Source of the DNA: Maritimibacter alkaliphilus
Lineage (GTDB): Bacteria; Pseudomonadota; Alphaproteobacteria; Rhodobacterales; Rhodobacteraceae
Assembly (NCBI RefSeq): GCF_019801605.1
Contig: NZ_JAHVIT010000002.1
Span: 868,001 to 932,000, forward strand
Direction: 5' to 3'
DNA length: 64,000 nt
Part shown: positions 1-8,424 of the stretch, piece by piece
Numbering within the stretch: the first letter of the stretch is position 1
Layout of the letters: each line of letters starts with the position of its first letter
Translations under genes and position numbers: made by a program
The notes under the pieces: generated by a model
Told to the model about the DNA's origin: nothing
Seen by the model: only the letters and a program-made list of their open reading frames with translations
Database searches by the model: none

Positions 1-977
1 ACCTGATGCACGGCTTCACCACCGTGCGCGATGTGATGGGCAACACCTACTCGCTGAAGTCCGCCATCGACCAAGGCGTCGTGGTGGGGCCGAATGTCTT
101 CCCCTCGGGGCCGATGATCTCGCAGACCTCGGGCCATTCCGACCACCGCAATGCGTCCTACAAGCCGGCGAACCTCGCCGATGAGCCGGATCTCTTCGTG
201 AAGTACTTTCATGCCGCCATCGCCGACGGCCGGCCCGAGGTGCTGCAGGTCACGCGCGAGGCGCTGCGCCGCGGCTCGTCGCAGATCAAGATCTCGGTCG
301 GCGGCGGCACGGGCAGCGAATTCGATCCGCTCGACGTGATCCAGTACACCGAGGACGAGATCCGCGCCGCGGTCGAGGCCGCCTCCGACTGGGGCACCTA
401 TGTCACCGCCCACGTCTACAATTCCGACGGCATCCAGCGGGCGATCCGCGCCGGGGTGAAATCCATCGAGCACGGCCAGCTGATGGATCGGGAAACCATG
501 CAGATGATGATGGAGAACGACGTGTGGCTGTCGCCGCAGGTCATCGTCTACACCTTCATCCCCCTCGGCTACACCGAGGATCAGGCCGCCAAGCACCGTC
601 AGGCCTATGACGGCATCGACAACATGTTCACCATGGCCAAGGAGATGGGCTTCGAGAAGATCGCCTTCGGCAGCGACATCATCACCGACCCGGGGATGAT
701 CGAGCGGATCAACGAGGAATTCGTCTACCGGACCGAGTGGTTCGACAATGCCGAGGTGCTGCGGCAGGCGACCTCCAAGTCGGCCGAGTTGCTCTCGATG
801 GCGGGGCTGCGCGCGCCGTACAAGGGCAAGTTCGGCGTGATCGAGGAAGGCGCCCGCGCCGACCTGCTGCTGATCAACGGCAACCCGCTCGAAGATATCG
901 AGATCCTCGTCGATTACGAGACCTCTCTCGCGCTGATCATGAAGCGCGGCGAGATCTTCAAGAACACCGTCGAGTGA
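1..977 (+). CDS. Metal-dependent amidohydrolase (COG1228 type), 5' end outside window
   Basis: This is the C-terminal part of an amidohydrolase-superfamily enzyme. The frame is open at the left edge (first full codon at base 3), so the start, any signal peptide and the HxH metal motif lie outside the window. The visible part aligns with the two paralogues at 4235-5593 and 5598-6932: the MHGFTTVRD segment, the SQTSGHSD segment, a QIKISVGGG strand with the lysine that is usually carbamylated, the HVYNS and IEHGQ histidines, and the GSDI aspartate. The C-terminal GVIEEGARADLLLINGNPLEDI segment is typical of imidazolonepropionase / Xaa-Pro dipeptidase-like amidohydrolases. These cleave C-N bonds in amides, cyclic amides or dipeptides. 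The substrate is unknown, and export is inferred only from the paralogues. Confidence 0.9.
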   Translation, partial: LMHGFTTVRDVMGNTYSLKSAIDQGVVVGPNVFPSGPMISQTSGHSDHRNASYKPANLADEPDLFVKYFHAAIADGRPEVLQVTREALRRGSSQIKISVGGGTGSEFDPLDVIQYTEDEIRAAVEAASDWGTYVTAHVYNSDGIQRAIRAGVKSIEHGQLMDRETMQMMMENDVWLSPQVIVYTFIPLGYTEDQAAKHRQAYDGIDNMFTMAKEMGFEKIAFGSDIITDPGMIERINEEFVYRTEWFDNAEVLRQATSKSAELLSMAGLRAPYKGKFGVIEEGARADLLLINGNPLEDIEILVDYETSLALIMKRGEIFKNTVE

Positions 978-1000
978 TCGTGCAAGGGGGGGGCGTCCGC

Positions 1001-1399
1001 ATGATGGATCTGGCACGGCTTCTGACCTTGCAGCGCGTCTTTGCGGGCGCCTCGATCTCCTATCTGGTCGCAAGCGCGATCCGGGAACAGATGACCGGGG
1101 CCCCGCTGAGCGCCGCCGCGATCGGCCCGTCGATCCTGATGTTCCTCGTCTATCTGGGCATCCTCGTCCTGCCGCGGGCGGGGCGGATCGGGTGGTACCG
1201 GCTGGGCATGATCCCCGCGTTGCTTCTGTTCGGCGTGGGCGGCGTCATCGCCAATGTCCTGCGTTACCTCAACGGCGGCGCCGATCTCTATGCGGGTTTC
1301 CTCGCCTTTGCCGTCGCCGTCGCGATCAACCTGTTCGGCACATGCCTGAACATCGTGGCCCTCCTTGGCCGCTTCAGGACGGAAGGGAGCGTCTCATGA
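1001..1399 (+). CDS. Small integral membrane protein, unknown function
   Basis: A 132-residue protein with about four hydrophobic segments: roughly residues 8-26, 42-60, 66-88 and 96-124. It has no motif I recognise. The ATG at 1001 is chosen because an AAGGGGG ribosome-binding sequence lies about ten bases upstream. An in-frame GTG at 974 overlaps the stop of the preceding amidohydrolase and is the alternative start. It sits 23 bp after that gene in the same direction, so the two are probably co-transcribed. A link to the hydrolase cluster is inferred from position only. Confidence 0.75.
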   Translation: MMDLARLLTLQRVFAGASISYLVASAIREQMTGAPLSAAAIGPSILMFLVYLGILVLPRAGRIGWYRLGMIPALLLFGVGGVIANVLRYLNGGADLYAGFLAFAVAVAINLFGTCLNIVALLGRFRTEGSVS

Positions 1400-1460
1400 C
1401 ACCGCGTCATCGGACCAGCCAGGCGGCAGAGGGCCATGGCCGCGTCCCGGCCCAACCGGA

Positions 1461-1499
1461 TCGTGTCCGGAACCCTGAACCCCACGGGGACGGACACGA
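1461..1499 (+). terminator. Stem-loop, 9-bp perfect arms
   Basis: TCGTGTCCG (1461-1469) is the exact reverse complement of CGGACACGA (1491-1499), with a 21-base loop. It lies in the 166-bp gap after the small membrane protein gene. No T-run follows, so it may be a weak terminator or an mRNA-stabilising structure. Confidence 0.4.
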
Positions 1500-1503
1500 C
1501 ACA

Positions 1504-1532
1504 GCGCGGGCGGCCCATCCCACCGCCCGCGC
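1504..1532 (+). terminator. Stem-loop, 10-bp perfect arms, upstream of porin gene
   Basis: GCGCGGGCGG (1504-1513) pairs exactly with CCGCCCGCGC (1523-1532) around a nine-base loop. It ends 33 bases before the porin ATG and directly follows another stem-loop at 1461-1499. It lacks a U-tract. It may act as a 5' mRNA stabiliser or a partial terminator that sets porin expression apart from the gene before it. Confidence 0.45.
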
Positions 1533-1565
1533 ACCCATCCCATCACAGACCCGGGGAGGTCAAAG

Positions 1566-2741
1566 ATGATCAGAAGAATCCTCGCGGCGTTGGCCGCAGT
1601 GTCCCTCGGCAGCGTGGCGGCAGGATCGGTGCAGGCGCAGAGCGTTCTGGACCCCTCCTTCGAGATCACAGCCTTCGGGGATTTCCCGATCGAGGGCGAC
1701 AGCAGCGAAGACAGCTTCTTCAACGCCCGCCTCGATGCCTATCTCGCCGTGCGCGACATCTGGGAAGGCGGCTCGCTGAGTTTCCACCTCGAGTATCTCG
1801 ACGGTGACGATTTCGAGGGGCTCGGCGGGGCAGGGGTGGTCTGGCCCACGAACGTCTACGCGGCGGTGCCCAAGGCCACGAGCAGCAATAATGCCACGCT
1901 CTCCTTCACGCTCACGCAGAAGATCACGCCCGCGACCTCGGTCACCTTCGGCAAGTTCAACGTCGTGGCGCTGGCCAAGAACACGCCGCTGCTGGGGGGC
2001 AACGGCAAGGGCGGCTTCCAGTACACCGGCATCGCGGCTTCGCCCACCTTCGTCTTCCCGCCCTATGTCTTCGGCGGCTCGCTCGCGGTGACGACCGAGC
2101 GCTGGAACTACTCGTTGATGATCTACGATCCCAACAATGCGCAGGGCGGCGACTTCTGGGATCACCTCTTCGAGGATGGCGTCGTCTTCAACGGGACGGC
2201 GACCTACAAGGCGCAGATCGGCGGGCTGCCCGGGTTCTACGCGATCAACCTGATCCACAGCACGGCGGAGGGGACGAATTACGACTCGCTCGCCAGCAAC
2301 TCGGCCATCGACACCTTCAGCCAGACGACGAAGGGGATCACCGTCGCCTCGCTGAAGTTCCAGCAATACCTCTCCCACAACCCCGCCGGCACCAACGAGG
2401 GCTGGGGCGTCTTCGGGCAGCTCACCTTCGGGGACGGCAATCCCAACCAGCTCGACAATATCTTCGTGCTGGGCGTCGGGGGCACCTCGCCCATCGAGGG
2501 GCGCAGCGATGACCGCTGGGGCCTCGCATGGGCGCGGTTCAACTGGTCCGACAAGATGGTCGCCGCGCTCGAGGCCGGCGGCGGCGCGGGCCTGCGCGAT
2601 GAATGGGCGGTGGAGGCCTACTACGAGGCCGCCCTCGTCAACGGGATGCGGGTCGGCGCCAACGTGATGCACATCCATCCCGGCACGCCCGGCTACGACG
2701 ATTACACCCAGTTCGGGGTGCGGTTCCGGGCGACATTCTGA
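1566..2741 (+). CDS. OprB-like outer-membrane porin
   Basis: A 391-residue protein with a Sec signal peptide (about 1-24, ending SVQAQS). The body consists of alternating polar and hydrophobic strands and it ends in Phe, the usual C-terminal signature of outer-membrane barrels. The SFHLEYLDG strand, RSDDRWGLAWARF and the C-terminal EWAVEAYYEAALVNGMRV segment resemble carbohydrate-selective porins (OprB family). Those act as diffusion channels for small solutes. A GGGGAGGTC ribosome-binding sequence precedes the ATG. The gene is embedded among exported hydrolases, so it probably admits their substrate to the periplasm. Solute specificity is not visible. Confidence 0.85.
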   Translation: MIRRILAALAAVSLGSVAAGSVQAQSVLDPSFEITAFGDFPIEGDSSEDSFFNARLDAYLAVRDIWEGGSLSFHLEYLDGDDFEGLGGAGVVWPTNVYAAVPKATSSNNATLSFTLTQKITPATSVTFGKFNVVALAKNTPLLGGNGKGGFQYTGIAASPTFVFPPYVFGGSLAVTTERWNYSLMIYDPNNAQGGDFWDHLFEDGVVFNGTATYKAQIGGLPGFYAINLIHSTAEGTNYDSLASNSAIDTFSQTTKGITVASLKFQQYLSHNPAGTNEGWGVFGQLTFGDGNPNQLDNIFVLGVGGTSPIEGRSDDRWGLAWARFNWSDKMVAALEAGGGAGLRDEWAVEAYYEAALVNGMRVGANVMHIHPGTPGYDDYTQFGVRFRATF

Positions 2742-2781
2742 CCCCGGCGCGGGGCCTGCCCCGCGAAGCTTTCAAAGGCGG

Positions 2782-2829
2782 TCGGGCCGGACAGGCCCGA
2801 CACGCGGGGCCGGCAGACAGGCCCGACAC
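2782..2829 (+). repeat. Inverted repeat plus 13-bp direct repeat
   Basis: TCGGGCC (2782-2788) and GGCCCGA (2794-2800) form a perfect 7-bp hairpin. The 13-base sequence ACAGGCCCGACAC occurs at 2791-2803 and again at 2817-2829, so the second copy could pair with the same left arm. It lies in the 116-bp gap between the porin and serine-hydrolase genes. An alternative-pairing or mRNA-processing role is possible but unproven. Confidence 0.5.
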
Positions 2830-2857
2830 CGACGTTCGACAACGTGGAGGACCCCAC

Positions 2858-4159
2858 ATGCATTTCAGGACTTTGATGCGGGCCACGGTGGCCACCCTGG
2901 CCCTTTTCCTGCCGCAGGCAGCCTCCGCGCAGGAGGGCATGTCCACGGCGGATACGCCTCTCGATCGGGTCAAGGAAATCCAGGAGTATTTCGCCGATCC
3001 AGCCAACGCGGTCAGCTTCCAGTTCGCCAGCCCGGAAACCCATTACATCTGGCAGCACGTCTCGCAGATCTTCCCGACCGCGCACTTCATGCGCTCCGGC
3101 ATGCCAACGGTGCTGGAAGAGGCGCCCGACGCCTCCATCGGCGAGATCTCCTTCACCGGCAAGGAGGGCGCGGTGCGCACCGTGGCCGAGCATTTCGAAG
3201 AGATGCCGCTGGATGCCATGCTGGTCATGAAGGACGGCAAGATCCTCTACGAGCGCTACAAGACCATGTCGCCGGACATGACCCACATCACCTTCTCCGC
3301 CAGCAAGGTCTTCAGCTCCACCATCCTCGCGCTGCTGGAGGACGAGGGAAAGGTCGACCTGTCGAAGCCGGTGACCGAGTATGTCGACCAGCTGAAGGGC
3401 TCGGTCTGGGATACGGTCACCCTGCGCGAGGTCGCGGACATGCAGACCGGCCTCAACGGCACCGAGCATGACGAGCCGAACCCCGACAGCCGGACCAACC
3501 CCAAGCAGATCTGGTATCGCTGGGCCGCCACCCTCGGCATCTTCCCGAACCAGGGTGAAAGCGACACCTTCGCCGTGCTGCGCGCGATGGAACGCAACAA
3601 GCCCGGCGGGCAGGTCTTCGAGTACAACTCGATCAACACCTGGCTGCTGGCGCGGGTCGCCGAGGAGGTCGAGGACCGTCCCTTCGCCGAGATCTTCACC
3701 GACCGGATCTGGAGCAAGATCGGCGTCGACCACGACGGCAATTTCATCATGTCCCCCAACGGCTATGCGCTCGCCTTCGGCATGACCAGCGTCACCCTGC
3801 GCGACTTCGCGCGCTTCGGGGCGATGTTCACCCCCAGCGCCGAGACCGTCACCGGGGCAGACGTGATCAGCGACGAGATCGTCGAGCGCATCCAGAGCGC
3901 GGGCAACCCGGCGGCCTATCCCGACGGCTACGTGGGCCACGTGATGTCGCCGAAATTCGCGGATGCCGAGGGCCAGCTGTCCAACGCCTACATGTGGGAC
4001 GCGATCCTGCCCGATGGCGACCTCTTCAAGGGCGGTGTCGGCGGTCAGGGGCTCTACGTCTCGCCGTCCAAGGACCTCGTCGCGGTCTGGTTCACCACCG
4101 GGGACGGCTCTGAATGGAACGAGGCCATGGCCCGCGCCATCGCACTGCACTTCGACTGA
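2858..4159 (+). CDS. Exported serine hydrolase, class-C beta-lactamase fold
   Basis: A 433-residue protein with a Sec signal peptide (cleavage near AASA-QE, residue 24). It has the beta-lactamase/esterase SxxK motif Ser147-Ala-Ser-Lys150, the second-motif tyrosine Tyr256 in FEYNSINTW, and GGVGGQGLYVSP (392-403) in the place of the KTG box. This set matches 6-aminohexanoate-dimer hydrolase / EstB-like members more than true beta-lactamases. Ser147 would be the acyl-enzyme nucleophile, with Lys150 and Tyr256 as bases. Expected activity is amide or ester hydrolysis in the periplasm. The start at 2858 is preceded by GTGGAGG, and a longer in-frame start at 2603 lies inside the porin gene. A paralogue is at 10367-11731. 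Confidence 0.88.
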   Translation: MHFRTLMRATVATLALFLPQAASAQEGMSTADTPLDRVKEIQEYFADPANAVSFQFASPETHYIWQHVSQIFPTAHFMRSGMPTVLEEAPDASIGEISFTGKEGAVRTVAEHFEEMPLDAMLVMKDGKILYERYKTMSPDMTHITFSASKVFSSTILALLEDEGKVDLSKPVTEYVDQLKGSVWDTVTLREVADMQTGLNGTEHDEPNPDSRTNPKQIWYRWAATLGIFPNQGESDTFAVLRAMERNKPGGQVFEYNSINTWLLARVAEEVEDRPFAEIFTDRIWSKIGVDHDGNFIMSPNGYALAFGMTSVTLRDFARFGAMFTPSAETVTGADVISDEIVERIQSAGNPAAYPDGYVGHVMSPKFADAEGQLSNAYMWDAILPDGDLFKGGVGGQGLYVSPSKDLVAVWFTTGDGSEWNEAMARAIALHFD

Positions 4160-4234
4160 TGGAGCGCAATTCCTGAATTGTCCGTTCCGTATTCGCGGGG
4201 CGGATGCGCCAACCGTAACAGGGAGACTAGTAAC

Positions 4235-5593
4235 ATGGCCAGTATCAACCGACGCTCATTTCTGGCAGGCACTGCAGCCACTGCATTTGCATCGCTTCTG
4301 CGCCCTGGGGGCGCTTACGCAAAGGGAGCCGCTCCCACACTCATCAGGGGCAGCAAGATTTTCGACGGCTCCTCTTCCGAGTTGATGGTGGGTATGGACG
4401 TCCTGATCGAGGATGGTCGTTTCACCAGGATCGGCGCGAACCTGTCCGCGCCTGACGGTGCCCAAGTGATTGACGCGGACGGCCGCACACTGATGCCCGG
4501 TCTGACCGATGCTCATTGGCATGTAATGCATGCCCATATCGCAAGCATGCAGATTTTCGTGAACGACATCGGTTATCTGACATTGGCGGGCGCGGAAAGC
4601 GCCGAAGCAACTCTGATGAGGGGATTTACAACGATCCGCGATGCCGGGGGACCGGTCTTTGGGATCAAGAAGATGATCGACGAAGGACGGTTCCTGGGGC
4701 CGAGAATCTATCCGTCAGGTGCATACATAACTCAGACTTCCGGTCATGGAGATTTCCGCTTCCCGACGGCGATGCCAAGGGAGCAGGGAAGAGCTCTCCT
4801 TGACGGGGAATTGATGGCATGGACAGCCATCGCCGATGGGATTCCCGAGGTGCTGAGGCGGGTGCGAGAGAATTTGATGCGAGGCGCCACGCAGATCAAG
4901 GTCATGGCGGGCGGAGGCGTGGCCTCACTCAGCGATCCTCTGGATGTAAGGCAATATACGTTTGAGGAAATGAAGGCTGCGGTGGATGCGGCAGCCACCT
5001 GGAATACCTACGTCATGGTCCATGCCTATTCGGATGTCGCAGTCCATGGTGCCTTGGAAGCGGGCGTCCAGTCCATCGAACATGGACAGATGATCACGGA
5101 AGAAACCGCCGCTCTGATCAAGGAAAAAGACGCGTGGCTTAGCCTACAGCCATTGCTAAATGATGAAGACAGAGTGCCATTTCCCGAGGATTCTTTCGAG
5201 AATCAAAAATTCCTGGAGATGACTGCCGGCACGGAAAAAGCCTACGAACTCGCCAAGAAATTTGATCTGAAAGTCGCCTTTGGCACTGATTTGCAAAACG
5301 GTGCGGCCATTGCGGCCACGCAAGGTAAAGCGCTCACAAAACTGACAAGGTGGTACGAGCCTTGGGAAGTACTGCGCATGGCCACCAGCGCGAATTATCA
5401 GCTCTTCAAGATGTGCGGTCAACGCGATCCCTATCCCGGTGAGAATGGCGTGATCAAGCAGGGCGCTCTGGCGGACATGCTGCTTGTTGATGGCAACCCG
5501 CTCGAAAACATCCAGCTTATCGCGGACCCGGAGACCAACTTCGTCGTGATCATGAAGGACGGCGTCATCTACAAGAATACATTGGAGGGATGA
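4235..5593 (+). CDS. Tat-exported metal-dependent amidohydrolase, low-GC copy
   Basis: A 452-residue protein starting MASINRRSFLAG, a Tat-type signal (RRSFL) running to about residue 29. Metal and catalytic residues of the amidohydrolase fold are present: His94-Trp-His96, Lys222 (QIKVMAGGG, probably carbamylated), His263 (VHAYS), His283 (IEHGQ) and Asp352 (FGTDLQ). The family includes Xaa-Pro and L-Xaa-L-Arg/Lys dipeptidases. The start at 4235 gives the Tat signal and has a GGGAG sequence upstream; the in-frame ATG at 4178 would place 19 residues before the Tat motif. Base composition is clearly lower than its neighbours (63 G+C of 120 in 5221-5340 by hand count), which suggests a separate origin. 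It is followed after 4 bp by its paralogue. Confidence 0.92.
   Translation: MASINRRSFLAGTAATAFASLLRPGGAYAKGAAPTLIRGSKIFDGSSSELMVGMDVLIEDGRFTRIGANLSAPDGAQVIDADGRTLMPGLTDAHWHVMHAHIASMQIFVNDIGYLTLAGAESAEATLMRGFTTIRDAGGPVFGIKKMIDEGRFLGPRIYPSGAYITQTSGHGDFRFPTAMPREQGRALLDGELMAWTAIADGIPEVLRRVRENLMRGATQIKVMAGGGVASLSDPLDVRQYTFEEMKAAVDAAATWNTYVMVHAYSDVAVHGALEAGVQSIEHGQMITEETAALIKEKDAWLSLQPLLNDEDRVPFPEDSFENQKFLEMTAGTEKAYELAKKFDLKVAFGTDLQNGAAIAATQGKALTKLTRWYEPWEVLRMATSANYQLFKMCGQRDPYPGENGVIKQGALADMLLVDGNPLENIQLIADPETNFVVIMKDGVIYKNTLEG
5537..5580 (+). repeat. 44-bp near-identical segment shared by two paralogues
   Basis: Bases 5537-5580 and 6876-6919 differ at one of 44 positions. Both encode the C-terminal NFVVIMKDG-x-IYKNT segment of adjacent amidohydrolase genes. 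Elsewhere the two genes have diverged strongly in codon use. The pair is a potential site for gene conversion or for deletion of 1.3 kb. Confidence 0.8.
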
Positions 5594-5597
5594 GGAA

Positions 5598-6932
5598 ATG
5601 CTTAGAGTAACTACTGGAGCTTGCTTTCTCGCCCTGTTGGCATCCGCAGGGGGCGCACAGGACACTTCATCAACGACGCTCATCACCAACGCCCAGATCT
5701 TCGACGGCACATCGCCCGACCTCTCGGGCCCGATGAGCGTGCTGATCGAGGGCAACACGATCAGCTCCATCGCAGCAGAGATCACCGCGCCCGACGGCGC
5801 CACCGTGATCGACGCGGGCGGCGACACGCTGATGCCCGGCCTGACGGACTGCCACTGGCACACGATGCAGTCCAACACGACCAACGCGCTCTTCCTGACG
5901 CAGGATCTCGACTATATCGCGCTGGAGGCGGCCATCGGCGCAGAGAAGGCGCTGATGCGCGGCTTCACCACCCTGCGCGACATGGGCGGGCCGGTCTTCG
6001 GCCTGAAGAAGCTGATCGACGAAGGCACCTATGTGGGGCCGCGCATCTATCCCTCCGGCTCCTACATCTCGCAGACGTCCGGTCACGCCGATTTCCGCTC
6101 GATGCTGGAGGTGCCGCGGGACTACGCGCGCGACCTGAGCGCGCAGGAACAGCGCGGCATGCTGATCATCGCCGACGGCAAGGCCCAGGTCATGCAGCGG
6201 GCGCGCGAGAACCTGATGAAGGGCGCCGTGCAGCTGAAGGCCATGGCGGGCGGGGGCGTGGCGTCGCCGGCGGATCCGCTCGACGTGGCGCAGTTCACGC
6301 AGGAAGAGCTGCACGCCATCGTCGAGGTGGCCGAGAATTGGAACACCTACGTCTCCGTCCATGCCTACTCGGCCAAGGCGATGCAGCACGCCCTGCGCGC
6401 GGGCGTCCTGAGCATCGAGCACGGGCTGATGATGGACGAGGAAACGGCGCAGATGGTCAAGGAGGCGGACGCCTGGATCTGCATGCAGCCAATCCTCGAC
6501 GACGAGGACTCGATCCCCTTCCCCGACGGCTCGTTCGAGCAGCAGAAGTTCTTCCAGTTGGTCTCGGGTGTTCCGACGGCCTACGAGCTGGCCAAGCAAT
6601 ATGAGCTGAACGTCGGCTTCGGCACCGACACGCAGAACTGGCCCGAGTTGCAGGACCGTCAGGGGGCACAGCTGGCGAAACTGGCCCGCTGGTTCGAGCC
6701 CTGGGAAGTGCTGCGCATGGCCACCAGCCGGAACTACGAGCTCTTCAAGAAGGTCGGCCCCCGCGATCCCTATCCCGGCAAGAACGGCGTGATCGAAGAG
6801 GGCGCGCTGGCGGACATCCTGCTGGTGGATGGCAATCCGCTCGAAGACATCAACCTGATCGCCGATCCCGAGACGAACTTCGTCGTGATCATGAAGGACG
6901 GCATCATCTACAAGAATACGCTTGAAAACTGA
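5598..6932 (+). CDS. Sec-exported metal-dependent amidohydrolase, GC-rich copy
   Basis: A 444-residue paralogue of the upstream gene. It has a short Sec signal (MLRVTTGACFLALLASAGGAQD) instead of a Tat signal. Metal and catalytic residues are His86-Trp-His88, Lys214 (QLKAMAGGG), His255 (VHAYS), His275 (IEHGL) and Asp344 (FGTDTQ). A GGGATGAGG sequence overlapping the upstream stop serves as ribosome-binding site; the 4-bp gap implies translational coupling. The first 80-90 bases have the low GC and codon choice of the upstream gene, while the rest is GC-rich like the surrounding cluster. This hints that the junction of a recombined segment lies near base 5690. Expected role: hydrolysis of an amide or dipeptide in the periplasm. 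Confidence 0.92.
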   Translation: MLRVTTGACFLALLASAGGAQDTSSTTLITNAQIFDGTSPDLSGPMSVLIEGNTISSIAAEITAPDGATVIDAGGDTLMPGLTDCHWHTMQSNTTNALFLTQDLDYIALEAAIGAEKALMRGFTTLRDMGGPVFGLKKLIDEGTYVGPRIYPSGSYISQTSGHADFRSMLEVPRDYARDLSAQEQRGMLIIADGKAQVMQRARENLMKGAVQLKAMAGGGVASPADPLDVAQFTQEELHAIVEVAENWNTYVSVHAYSAKAMQHALRAGVLSIEHGLMMDEETAQMVKEADAWICMQPILDDEDSIPFPDGSFEQQKFFQLVSGVPTAYELAKQYELNVGFGTDTQNWPELQDRQGAQLAKLARWFEPWEVLRMATSRNYELFKKVGPRDPYPGKNGVIEEGALADILLVDGNPLEDINLIADPETNFVVIMKDGIIYKNTLEN

Positions 6933-6945
6933 GGAGAACGGACCA

Positions 6946-8247
6946 ATGAAACGTAAGTCTTCCAAGACGACGGCGGATGCCGCCGCACTCCAGGACGTCG
7001 TGGATTTCGCGGCGCCGGCCGGCACCACGCGGCGCGAGTTCATCGAGGCGTTCACCGCCATGGGCGGGGCCGCGGCAGCGGCCATGGTCCTCGGGCCCAG
7101 CAAGGCCTCGGCGGCGGACATTCCGTCCACGAATGCCTCGGTCAGCATGCCGGAGTTCGAGATCAAGGATTACTCGGACATTCCGCAGCGCTCTCATGTC
7201 TATCCTGCCTCGTCCGAGGCGGAGGCGATCGTGCAGAGCTCCAAAACCATGGACACGCTTTTCTCCGCTATCTGGCCTGACCAGTGGTCCAGCCCCGAGG
7301 CCCCGGAGTTTGCGGATGAGATGGCGCGCTGCAAGGCGGCGGGCTTCAAGGTGCTGGCGATCTGTCCTTCGGCGGATTCCCTGGACGCATCGATCCGCGG
7401 CGTCGCAGGCGCGCTGATCTTCTACCTCAACAAGATTGCCGAGCGGCCTGACCTCTACAAGATCGTCCGCAATGCCAGCGACATCGATGCCGCGATCAGG
7501 GAAGACAAGCTCGGCATCTACTTCACGCACCAGGGGACCGCATTGTTCGAGAACGATGTGGACATGGTCGGGCTGTGGCGGCAACTGGGCTACGGCTACT
7601 GCCTGCTGGCCTACAACCAGCGCAACTCCGTGGGCGACGGCTGTTTCGAGGTCGCCAACGGCGGCCTGACGGCCTATGGCAAGCGACTGATCGATGCCTA
7701 CAACCTTCACGGCATGCTGGTGGACGTCAGCCACACCGGCGAACAGACCTCGCTGGACGCCATCGAACGCAGCAGCCAGCCGGTGATCTCTTCCCATTCC
7801 GGTGCCCTGGCCATCGCGGACTATCAGCGCAGCATCTCTGACGCGGTGATCAAGGCCGTTGCGGAGAGCGGCGGCGTCTGCAGCCTGAACCTGGTCGGGG
7901 CCTTCCTCGACAAGTCCAACCCGGACATCCTCTCTGTCGATGCCGTCTTCCGTCACATCGACTACATGGCCGAACTGGTGGGCATCGATTACGTCGGCTT
8001 CGGCTCCGACTACATCCCCAACATCAACTTCACCGCCTCGCTGATCCAGACCCCCATGGGCGCGGCGGTCTTCCCCGATGGCGGCTACAGCGCGGAAATG
8101 GGGGCCAAGGGCGTCCCGACGCCGGCCCCGTACCAGATCGCGGCAGCCCTCGTCGATAAGATGCTCGAGCACGGCTACTCGGCCGAGGATTGCAGCAAGT
8201 TCCTCGGCGGCAACATGTACCGGGTGATCGGGGAGGTCTGGCGGTAA
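6946..8247 (+). CDS. M19 (renal dipeptidase-like) family protein, Tat-exported
   Basis: A 433-residue protein with a Tat-like motif TTRREF (27-32) and a hydrophobic stretch ending near SKASA. The C-terminal metal residues of M19 dipeptidases are clear: His263 (VDVSH), His284 (ISSHSGA) and Asp355 (GFGSDY). The first metal site is not canonical. No HxD motif is present around residues 103-112 (TLFSAIWPDQ), and the bridging Glu is replaced by Gln196 (FTHQGT). I recall M19 relatives with Gln at this place, so this may mark a subfamily with altered chemistry. GAGGAG precedes the ATG; the gene starts 13 bp after the amidohydrolase. Peptidase activity is unproven. Confidence 0.85.
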   Translation: MKRKSSKTTADAAALQDVVDFAAPAGTTRREFIEAFTAMGGAAAAAMVLGPSKASAADIPSTNASVSMPEFEIKDYSDIPQRSHVYPASSEAEAIVQSSKTMDTLFSAIWPDQWSSPEAPEFADEMARCKAAGFKVLAICPSADSLDASIRGVAGALIFYLNKIAERPDLYKIVRNASDIDAAIREDKLGIYFTHQGTALFENDVDMVGLWRQLGYGYCLLAYNQRNSVGDGCFEVANGGLTAYGKRLIDAYNLHGMLVDVSHTGEQTSLDAIERSSQPVISSHSGALAIADYQRSISDAVIKAVAESGGVCSLNLVGAFLDKSNPDILSVDAVFRHIDYMAELVGIDYVGFGSDYIPNINFTASLIQTPMGAAVFPDGGYSAEMGAKGVPTPAPYQIAAALVDKMLEHGYSAEDCSKFLGGNMYRVIGEVWR

Positions 8248-8424
8248 CGCGCCCGAAACGTCGGGGTCAGCCCGCGGCGCGACGACGGCGCGGACGACCC
8301 TCCTTGCAAACGCGGCGGTGCAACCGGCCCCCTGCCTCCGCGCAGGCGCCATCTTCACCGCCTCGTCCGAAACCTCTGACGATCAAGGCATAGACCAGCC
8401 ATTCACTTTCCGGAGACCGATCCA

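Noticed and set aside
737-1000. Open frame extending upstream of the small membrane protein into the amidohydrolase gene
   Set aside because: It is out of frame with the well-conserved amidohydrolase and Arg-rich. The clean start with a ribosome-binding site is at 1001.
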